A DNA stretch of 64,000 bases from Nageia nagi (Eukaryota > Pinophyta): NCBI GenBank assembly GCA_050084985.1, contig JBITNC010000001.1, forward strand, positions 79,918,001 to 79,982,000, read 5' to 3'. The translations under genes were made by a program, and so were the position numbers. Below the pieces are notes generated by a model. It was given only the letters and a program-made list of their open reading frames with translations, was not told the origin of the DNA and did no database searches. Shown in pieces: positions 56,982-64,000 of this stretch; positions within the stretch are counted from its first letter, which is position 1; the number at the start of each line of letters is the position of its first letter.

Positions 56982-57512
56982 ATGACAAATTTAATTATTA
57001 TATTTGTTATATTATTTTAACAATAAGATTATTGTTATAAAAATATTATTTGTATTATTATCTAGTAAAATGTATATAAATGATGATATGTGTATGAGAG
57101 TGTGTCATAATACCAAGAGCATATGAGGAGATGAAATGCCAGAATGGTATATAGGGAGGATGTCCATGGAGCATTATCATTGATGTTTTCCTCTTGTTGA
57201 TAAGAAGAGAGGAATGGGTTGTAATCATGATGGAGTGACTATATTTGTGGTGAGGAGAAACCCAAATGAGGAGTTTGTTGGAATGTTGGAGAGAAGGTGT
57301 TGTAGCCAAATATTACATGGTTCTTCCTCATGTACATTTGTATTTGTTGTAATGCAAGGATTACAAGTGTTTTTGCTTCTCTAGGGATGTAGCCTAAATT
57401 GTATTGGGTGAACCTCATAAATTTATTGGTGTTCTTATTTGTATGCATGTTTTTATTTTTGCTATTAATTATTTAATTTTCTCACACATAATGGAATAGC
57501 TAAAATCCAATA
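56982..57512 (+). repeat. Third LTR of the copia-like element, right part
   Basis: Continues the LTR broken at 15575: ATGACAAATTTAATTATTATATT, then TGTATATAAATGATG, GAGCATATGAGGAGATGAAATG, GTAGCCTAAATTGTATTGGGTG, ending GCTAAAATCCAATA. It is followed by ACCCA, the presumed right target duplication of the whole stack. Confidence 0.8.
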
Positions 57513-58002
57513 ACCCATACCACTTTCTCCTCGATCATGAGGCCTCCTTAATAGCCTATTCACCATCATTCTCTCTTTTCCACATTCCAGACCTCCATAA
57601 TGTCCTCATGATAGGTTGAAGCTTACAAATCACTCCTCCAAAACTCATACTCTCTTTATAAAGGTGACCTCCTCCAGCTAATGGTAATTGATCCTATGAT
57701 TTCCCAAACTTACCAATATTCTCTCCTACTTTTGAGAGAATTATCTATTGCATCTCCAAATGGATTTCCAATAGTTGGCCACAACCTCTTTTCCCCACCA
57801 ATATCATCCCAAATTTCAAGGCTGATTAAACTAACATTTTGCTAATTTTTTAAGTTGAAGAAGCAACTATAACTTTCAACCATTTTAATTAAATTTAATT
57901 GCTCTTAATTTAGCTATTGATTTCCATCCTTTGGGAAATTAAATTTAAATTTTCAATTCAATCATTTATTATTCAATTTAGAATTTTTTTTAAACAAAAA
58001 TA
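57513..58002. other. Flanking DNA right of the nested stack, no gene recognised
   Basis: Pyrimidine-rich text (ACCACTTTCTCCTCGATCATG, ATTCTCTCCTACTTTTGAGAG) with no long frame. Possibly pre-insertion target DNA; I see no element ends or coding motif. Confidence 0.4.
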
Positions 58003-59365
58003 TGTTAATTGTAAAAATTAAATAATAATAACCTTGGTTGCCTAACTGTAGATGCCTAAAATTGAATTTCCTTGCATTAAATAATTTATTTTATAACACT
58101 AAGGAATATTTATTGTAAAAAGGATCAAAATATACCCAAGGCAATGTAATCAATGTAATAAAGCATTGTATAATGTAAAAGGTGTCAAATATCAAGAAAG
58201 ATACCACAAATAATGTAATATACAATGATCCCAAGAATCAAAATGGATCAAAACATTGCTATAAAAGAATATCAAAAGCAATATAATGGATCATGAGTGA
58301 ATAGCTAGAGGAAAAGATTAGAACATGCAATATCATTTCATTCGATCAATAATGGTGTTTCGTAATACCGCCCATTTGTAGATTTGCTACATCCTTCATA
58401 TTGTTTCATGCATTTCAATTTTTACTCATGGATATGTATATTTGAGTGTTTACAAATAAAATTTGAGCATGCAAATAAATAAGCAGGTAAATATCTACAA
58501 ACCCAATATATTTGTATTCGAGCTACGGATAGCAATTTATACAAAATAATGAAAGAGACAATCAACTGTAGAAATAGAACAAGTATTTTAACAAATGATA
58601 AACTCGAACTTATTTGCAAAACTTAGACTATACAATATATGTATACATAATTAGACATAAGATGACACCACCAATCAAGACAGAAGTTATGTACCCACCT
58701 CACGGAGCATGCTCGAAAATGAAGCTGTTGATGAAGTCCTGGGATCCAACATTGTGCACACCTGAAATCACAGAGCTAAAAAGTCACAGAAGAAGGCCGT
58801 GGGCAATGTTCATTGTACTGGATAGGAACATCGGTGGTTTGTATTCATCCATAGAGGAGCATCGATGGCCTTCGATAGGCTATGATCCGTCTCCAACGAG
58901 TCTACACCTCCACTCAGATCTTGAGATAATTGCAGTATGATAATCAGATAAGTCTCTCAGTTCTTCAAAATGCTCGCAAGGAGGGGATACACAAAATCTA
59001 GCTTGATAGGTGGTATCAAGAGACACCTTACAATATGATTGCCATTATCAAGACCATACGCGGGATCATGTGTATCCTTGATATACTGGACTTACTATTA
59101 GATCCCTTATTTATATAGATAATAGATAATACAACCCATGGGTCCGCATGCATCTACATAAACAAGGCTAATTCACAACATTCAAGACAACCACACCAAT
59201 AAACAAGATAATTCATGCAATATTCAAGATAATCATTATAAAATTCACATTCAAGACAAACATTGATATTATCACATTAAGACATTCAAGACATATATTT
59301 AGACCAAGCACGTTCTCTTTAATTTTATTGATTTAAAAACATAAATTCATTTTTATGTGTTAACA
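58003..59365 (-). repeat. Probable 3' LTR of a second Tat-like element (right edge clear, left edge tentative)
   Basis: The right edge ...GTGTTAACA at 59365 adjoins a purine tract on the minus strand and resembles the LTR edge at 680. On the minus strand it opens TGTTAACACATAAAAATG. The left edge is placed at TGTTAATTG (58003) only because it would give matching TGTTAA ends; it could be elsewhere. A plus-strand open frame of 108 codons (58614-58940) lies in it with no recognisable domain. Confidence 0.45.
59107..59118 (-). promoter_or_regulatory. Candidate TATA box in the second Tat-like LTR
   Basis: The minus strand reads CTATATAAATAAGGGATC across this position, about 250 bp inside the LTR start at 59365, a fitting place for the gag-pol promoter of the element. 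Confidence 0.45.
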
Positions 59366-59377
59366 GATGCCCCACTT
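59366..59377 (-). other. Polypurine tract of the second Tat-like element
   Basis: The minus strand reads AAGTGGGGCATC right before TGTTAACAC. Confidence 0.7.
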
Positions 59378-59837
59378 TGAATGTGAAATTGACAGAAAAC
59401 ATGAGGTAATCAGAGATTTTGCATACAAAGTAAAAATAAAATATCATAACAATGAAAGATTCTACAAGCATTGATAAACGTTAATCATAAAATAAAATTG
59501 TGACAAACATTGCTAATACTAGAGATGGGTTGAGAAAACTTCCTTTGATATTACCTTGGGCATGCTTGCCCCTTGCATCTTTTCTTTTCTGATATATGAA
59601 TGCCATAGAAGGTGATATTCTAATATATCTGATAGTCTAATAACCTTGCCGCAACACTAATGACTCATGACAACAAAACCTGACAACACACATACACAAG
59701 ATGATGACCTGACAGATGACCTAACCACACATGACGACCTGACGACAACTCGATAAGACCACATCATAAGAAAAGATATGATAACCATGACAACACACAT
59801 GACCACACATAGGGGAGAGCTAAGTTCCACACAACTG
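59378..59837. other. 3' UTR of the second Tat-like element
   Basis: Non-coding, with a cluster of TGAC(G/C)ACCTGAC-like repeats at about 59670-59810 (ACCTGACAACACACATACAC, GATGACCTGACAGATGACC, ATGACGACCTGACGACAAC). No gene recognised. Confidence 0.5.
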
Positions 59838-60044
59838 TAATGGAAGCTGAAACTTCGCACCAAGAGGTATGCTGCAGTTGCATAAGAACTGAACTACGTA
59901 AGACATATGGGACCTGAAACTCTGTGCCAAGAGGCATGATAAGCTGATAAATGGGAGCTAAAACTCCACGCCAAGAGGCATGATAAGCTGATAAATGGGA
60001 GCTAAAACTCTACTCCAAGAGGCATGATAAGCTGATAATACAGC
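59838..60044. repeat. 44 bp minisatellite, four copies
   Basis: The unit AAGCTGATAAATGGGAGCTA plus AAACTCCACGCCAAGAGGCATGAT is repeated exactly at 59941-59984 and 59985-60028 with four differences. Two more diverged units precede (about 59838 and 59905, separated by extra sequence) and a partial one follows. It lies between the purine tract and the PMD gene, in the 3' UTR of the Tat-like element. Confidence 0.85.
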
Positions 60045-60356
60045 CTTGCAAACATGAAATTTAGAGCAATATTATCTTGGATATAACATTGATCAAACAC
60101 CTGTGATGTACTTGTGATACTTGGATGAGCTGATTGACTGGAAAAAGGAATGTGGGCAGTCCTTTCTGGTAGATTTAGAATGCAGGCAGTCTTAAACTAA
60201 GTCCACGGGCGGCCCTTTTCTTGAGGATTTATCAAAAATTGTGAAGATCAAGCCGCAGTGAATCACCCTTGGATTCCAGATTGATACCTGATCACCTACC
60301 CATGCACATTGAATGCCCAAATTGAAATTATCTTGAAGTGTGTGCCCTAATATTTC

Positions 60357-60363
60357 TATAAAA
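60357..60363 (+). promoter_or_regulatory. Candidate TATA box upstream of the PMD gene
   Basis: TATAAAA in the context TTTCTATAAAAGGGATCCC, 147 bp before the ATG at 60510, on the coding strand of the PMD gene and opposite to gag. Followed about 35 bp later by TCACACTATCATTTTCAGAG, a plausible start region. It suggests the gene had its own promoter. Confidence 0.55.
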
Positions 60364-60581
60364 GGGATCCCACCCTTCCTCATTTGGTCACACTATCATT
60401 TTCAGAGCTGAGAATATCTTAGAGCTTGGGAGCTTGAGTCAGAGAGCTCTAGTTGGTGATTTTATCACTGTCACTAGGTGATATTTCCTGCACTGCTATA
60501 CTACACACTATGGCCCTACCAATCACACACTGGGATGGACATAGAGCTACATTGGTGGCCAATTCTCCTACCGATCATCAG

Positions 60582-60967
60582 GTATAATGCATTTCTTACC
60601 TTTTTCTTACTGTGTTTTTACTTGCCTTCATATTTTAGCTGCCTTGCATATTGATTTTTCAAGTTGCCCCTAGGGTTTACCTGTTGAATACCTCAGCCTA
60701 TCATTTTTACTTCTTTATTTTGGTTTTTTTTTCAAAATTTTGGTCTCATGGCTATACCATGCTCATCTGTATGAACCTATACTTTAAATTTTGTTGACCC
60801 CATGTGCAGAAATAGGACCGTTGATGGTCCTTTCTGCCCTAGTTCAGACCGTGGGTGGTCTTCTTTACCTAGTTTAGACCATGGGCGGTCTTCTTTACTT
60901 GTACTATTTTGCTATTTTTTGTTTCATATCTGATACTGACTTACTCTCTATCACTCTTTTCTTGCAG
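60582..60967 (+). other. Predicted intron 1 of the PMD gene
   Basis: Donor CAG/GTATAA and acceptor TTTTCTTGCAG/AC with a pyrimidine-rich stretch before it. The interval contains three 30-31 bp units each with a GACC-N6-GGTC dyad (60816-60908). Confidence 0.55.
60815..60908. repeat. 30-31 bp repeat, three copies, each with a GACC-N6-GGTC dyad
   Basis: GACCGTTGATGGTC (60816-60829), GACCGTGGGTGGTC (60847-60860) and GACCATGGGCGGTC (60877-60890) are followed by CTTTCTGCCCTAGTTCA, TTCTTTACCTAGTTTA and TTCTTTACTTGTACTA. A fourth dyad, GACCGCCAATGGTC, stands alone at 63027-63040. Confidence 0.75.
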
Positions 60968-62391
60968 ACTCGTTCGTATCTTTTACGACCATCCAGCAAG
61001 AGTGCCGCTTTTACCACTGCCAACAATGGCCACAAACTGATGAGGCCCAGAGTATCTTGGAGGACATTTCATTCAGTTACCTAGGTTTGCTGATTACATG
61101 TTTCATGATCATAATATGCTGATAGCCTTGATGGAAAGGTGGGATCCGAACTCCAACACCTTTCACCTTTTGAATGGTGAGATCACAGTTACACTAGAGG
61201 ATGTCTACAGGATCACCAGACTTCCTATCAGGGGGAGGCTAGTGAACATGGTTCCTATTCCTAGCCTAGAATAGGCAGAGGTATGGGCTGCATGGTTGAT
61301 GGGGTTAGATGAGGTAAATCATAGGAAGAGGGGTGTGTCCCTAATGAGACATGTGCCAGAGTATCCTCCAGTACGGGGTGACCTACGGATGAGGCTCCTC
61401 ATTGCCTACCTTCTGGATGCTATCATCTACTTAGACAAGAGTAGTGAGACCTTCCCCATGGGCATGGTTCCTATCATACAAGACATGGTGACACATAGAT
61501 AGCTGTATGCATAGTGCCCCGTGATACTGGCACAACTCTATCACGACCTCCACAGCTTCGTAGAGGTGTGAGAGAGGGGGGAGACAGGTAGCACACTCTA
61601 TGATACTATAGGTGTGGGCATATGACCACATCATCATTTCTAGACCAACAACATTACCCCTAGACCAGCTAGATGATGTACCCACCTGGCAATGGTGGGC
61701 GATGATAGAGGGACTAGGCTTCCCTAACTGGACCTAGAGGGGTGTCAGGTGCAATTTGACTTACTACGGGAGGCACAGATATATTGGTGTCCCTATCAGG
61801 GGGGTGTACCAGAGTGGGAGGAGGACATACAGGAGATGGTATGGGTGAGACACCCTACATACATATAGGCATGTAGGGCACTGGTGGATTCGTACAGGCC
61901 ATAGCGGGTACTTCATCAGTTCAGCCTCCAGTAGGGTATACCAGATGACTGTAGGATAGTGGTGCGTTACTATCGTAGCAGGCACCTCCCAGAGGACTAC
62001 GAGCCAGTACCTGACTGGGACTCAGATTGGGAGTCCCCTAGCGAGGACTTTGACTATGGGGCTGATGATGAGATAGATAGACCTGACCATACAAAGGACT
62101 ACCTAGACTGGTGGAGGGAACGTCATCCCCACCACATAGGTATTCATGATGCCGACTCAGGTGACGATGCGGGAGAGGATGAGGACACAGGGGATATACA
62201 GACTGGATGGGACACTCCCTACATAGCGGTAGGGTGGGGAGGAGAGAGTAGCCTGACATATGCCTGCGACACATCTCTAGATGCAGGTCATGATGATAAT
62301 GAGGAGACCGATCCAGACCAGGATGAGTATGAACCTGAGGATGAGGTGGATACAGATGCAGAGGAGGAAGATGATGATGAGGATGATGATG

Positions 62392-62479
62392 GTAACTTAT
62401 TTTCTCTTTTGCGTTCTTTTGATTTTCTATTTTCATGATATGCAAAAGACTAACATGATATGTATATGCTATGTCATAG
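62392..62479 (+). other. Predicted intron 2 of the PMD gene (88 bp)
   Basis: Donor GATG/GTAACTTA and acceptor TATGTCATAG/ATGACC. Removing it joins GAT GAT G and AT GAC CAG GAC in frame (Asp-Asp-Gln-Asp), continuing the acidic tract into the coiled coil. Without removal the frame stops within 17 codons. Confidence 0.65.
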
Positions 62480-62784
62480 ATGACCAGGACCCTGAGGTCG
62501 AGATGGCTAGGCTACACAATCAAATCGGCCAGAAGGATGCAGAGATCAGAGAGCTACAGGGTCATCTACGATTTAGAGGAGGGGATTATACTAGCATCTA
62601 TTAGGACCTACAGGTAGCCAACAAAGAGATCAAAGCCCTCTATGAGTAGCTTCACCAGGTCGAGAGACAGATCGATGAGGAGAAGGCATGCATAGAGAAG
62701 TACAAGGCACAGTGCAGGGGTGGCTCATCTAGTAGGGCTACTAGCTCTAGTGTAGGGGGAGGGGGCTCTAGTAGGAGATTCTAG

Positions 62785-63189
62785 GTCATTCTATGTGATC
62801 TCATCCAGTTGTATTGTAAATAGAAACATTTTGATTTTTTTCATGATATATATATGAAACACAAATTTTGTTACCTGATTGCTCTTGTATGTGTGCTTGT
62901 GATGGATGAAACTGATGTTCTGTGATTCCTAAAAATGAATGCCAATGACACGACCTACAATTCTGACTTCTCATGCTATGGGGGGAATTGGAACCTTTGA
63001 ATTTCTTATGTTTTCCCCTGGAAGAGGACCGCCAATGGTCCTATTAGCATAAAATATAATGCCAACACTCCTATTATGACATCATGAAGCTCCCCAATCT
63101 CTTCACCATGACATCCGTTAGTGACCTGGACTGACTGTTAGCTTCTCTCTCTTTTTTTTTCATATCGATCTACCAAATGATACCCCAGG
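62785..63189. other. Spacer between PMD gene and gag, pol missing
   Basis: Only about 400 bp separate the 3' end of the PMD gene from the 3' end of the gag fragment on the other strand. Protease, reverse transcriptase and integrase, expected here in a full Tat element, are absent, so the element is internally deleted or a non-autonomous derivative. Confidence 0.55.
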
Positions 63190-64000
63190 AGAGCCTAGAG
63201 CTCCCACTGGTGCTAGCCTCGCAAACATCTTCATGGAAAATCACATTGACATGTTGCTCTTCCTCTGCACCTTCGACCTTTGCCAGACACATGTAGAATC
63301 CATCTTCTATGAGCTTCTGTATTCTATCCCTAAGGCTTCCACACCCATTAGTAGCATGGCCCTTAGTCTAATGATACTCGCAATACCTATCTTCTTTATA
63401 CCAAGTAGGTCTTTCTGCTGTAGGATCTTCTTCACGCTTAGGTAAGGGTTGTAACAACCCTTTCGCCACAAGGTCTTTTAGGATATATCTCGGAGGTATG
63501 GGAAATTTCACAAATTTCCTCTCTTTTGGCCCGCTTGTCTTCTCAGCTACATGGATAGTTTGCTCCTTCTTTGGTGATTGCATCTCTTATCCTTCACTTT
63601 AGTCTTATCATCACTGCCATACTTCACAAGCCCTAGCTTCACAAGGACTTTCTCTTTCTCTAACAATTTATATGTCATATCCAAAAATGCAAGATGTGTA
63701 TAATCGATGACATGTGATTGCAAGGGTAAGATAACAGCTTCTTTAAAAATATTATTTACCTCTTTTTCCATCAATCTAGTCTTCACTTGCTACCATGTCT
63801 TCTTAAACCTCACAACAAATTTGTCCAGTTTCTCATCACTGCCTTGCTTTATAGCGCATAAATCTGATACCATAACCTCTTGCTTGATGTTATGCTTGTA
63901 TTGCTCCAGGAATAAGCTATTGAATTCTCCAAATGATGTGATGGACCCTTCACGTAGGGCATAAAACCATTCTCGAGCCTTTCCCTCCAAGCTATGGGAA
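63190..64000 (-). pseudogene. Tat-like gypsy gag, C-terminal half, running off the window
   Basis: From 64000 down: EGKAREWFYALREGSITSFG and EFNSLFLEQYKHNIKQEVMV, DLCAIKQGSDEKLDKFVVRF (retrotransposon gag domain), then after a shift MKTRLMEKEVNNIFKEAVIL, DYTHLAFLDMTYKLLEKEKV, then VAEKTSGPKERKFVKFPIPP, RYILKDLVAKGLLQPLPKRE, and the zinc-binding YKEDRYCEYH, stop, TKGHATNGC with C-x2-H-x4-H-x4-C spacing. IQKLIEDGFYMCLAKVEGAE ends it. The WFxxLxxGSIxSFxEF block and the CEYH knuckle are of the Tat/Athila style. Three frame breaks; the better preserved of the two Tat gag remnants. Confidence 0.85.

Larger units (their letters stand above)
6958..57512 (+). mobile_element. Non-autonomous copia-like LTR element in LTR-int-LTR-int-LTR form, host of the nested stack
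   Basis: Three related LTRs of about 690 bp (first split 6958-7522 / 13661-13788; second 14259-14942 intact; third split 15410-15575 / 56982-57512) alternate with two internal segments of about 470 bp. All LTRs start TG, and those with intact ends close with CCAACA. Each internal segment begins with a tRNA-iMet primer site and ends with a purine tract AAGTGGGAGA. The internal DNA has no coding capacity, so the element must have depended on proteins in trans. Three LTRs with two internals is the product expected from unequal recombination between neighbouring or sister copies. Later insertions of other elements enlarged it to about 50 kb. Confidence 0.75.
60510..62784 (+). pseudogene. Plant mobile domain (PMD) gene with acidic tract and coiled coil, antisense in a Tat-like element
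   Basis: Exon 1 (ATG 60510 to 60581, MALPITHWDGHRATL...) is followed by a GT-AG intron (60582-60967). Exon 2 reaches the PMD core in another frame: RFADYMFHDHNMLIALMERW, DPNSNTFHLLNGEITVTLED, VYRITRLPIRGRLVNMVP, then MRLLIAYLLDAIIYLDKSS, VPTWQWWAMIEGLGFPNW and NLTYYGRHRYIGVPIRGVYQ. It then turns acidic (61959-62390, Asp/Glu-rich). A second GT-AG intron (62392-62479) joins DEDDDG to DQDPEVEMARLHNQIG, which is followed by a coiled coil (QKDAEIRELQGHL, QVERQIDEEKACIEKYK) and a Ser/Gly tail ending at TAG 62782-62784. At least nine in-frame TAG codons and about three frameshifts break it. PMD proteins occur both as host silencing factors (MAIN/MAIL family) and as extra genes in transposons; its place inside a Tat-like element favours the latter. 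Confidence 0.75.

Noticed and set aside
58614-58940. 108-codon plus-strand open frame as a possible host gene
   Set aside because: No recognisable domain, no introns or promoter seen, and it lies inside what looks like an LTR.
62038-62445. 135-codon minus-strand His/Pro-rich open frame
   Set aside because: Antisense of the Asp/Glu-rich tract of the PMD gene; GAT/GAG read backwards give His/Pro/Leu/Ser.
60510-62784. A functional host MAIN/MAIL-type gene
   Set aside because: At least nine stops and several frameshifts, and it lies between a Tat-like LTR/purine tract and a Tat gag. The coiled coil and acidic tract are not what I associate with the host proteins.
1-64000. tRNA, rRNA or other structural RNA genes
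   Set aside because: I looked for T-loop (GGTTCGAATCC-type) boxes and conserved rRNA strings and saw none that fit. The only tRNA-related sequences are primer sites complementary to tRNA-iMet.

Overview
This window looks like intergenic DNA from a seed plant with a large, repeat-rich genome. A conifer-type gymnosperm is my guess, because old Ty3/gypsy and Ty1/copia elements are stacked inside one another, the DNA is AT-rich, and no intact host gene is visible. I see no intact protein gene longer than about 200 codons, no tRNA or rRNA, and no CRISPR array. Everything recognisable is a decayed retrotransposon or its by-products, except one better-preserved (but still broken) plant-mobile-domain gene near the right end. 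Four 100-N blocks (22040-22139, 26943-27042, 33202-33301, 38389-38488) are scaffold gaps of unknown true size.

Layout. 1-680 is the edge of an LTR that runs off the left end. 681-6957 is non-coding DNA with minisatellites and one further LTR/primer-binding-site candidate near 4421. 6958-57512 reads as a single nested stack. The oldest layer is a small copia-like element without coding capacity, in the order LTR - 470 bp - LTR - 467 bp - LTR (LTRs about 690 bp). Its first LTR is split by a complete 6.1 kb gypsy element on the minus strand (7523-13655, 725 bp LTRs, 5 bp target duplication). Its third LTR is split at 15575/56982 by a very long minus-strand gypsy element of Tat/Ogre type (15576-56981, LTRs 1142 and 1163 bp). 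That Tat element carries decayed gag-pol on the minus strand and, antisense to it, a decayed plant-mobile-domain (PMD) gene. It was itself invaded by a plus-strand chromovirus (17731-39190, LTRs 408 and 407 bp) and by a minus-strand copia element (49305 to about 54995). Inside the chromovirus lie three partial copies of one copia family in head-to-head orientation, plus a fragment resembling the first ORF of a plant LINE.

57513-64000 holds flanking DNA and the 3' part of a second Tat-like element on the minus strand: LTR edge at 59365, a 44 bp minisatellite, then a plus-strand PMD gene with a TATA box, two plausible introns, an acidic tract and a coiled coil (60357-62784), then gag on the minus strand running off the window. 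The PMD genes in both Tat-like elements lie antisense to gag-pol, downstream of it, on the 3' LTR side.

The decay is strongly biased to C-to-T and G-to-A changes: Gln codons to TAG/TAA, zinc-knuckle Cys to Tyr, and LTR ends TG to TA. This is what cytosine methylation of silenced plant transposons would produce. The three copia copies around the gaps may in part be an assembly problem rather than real duplications.
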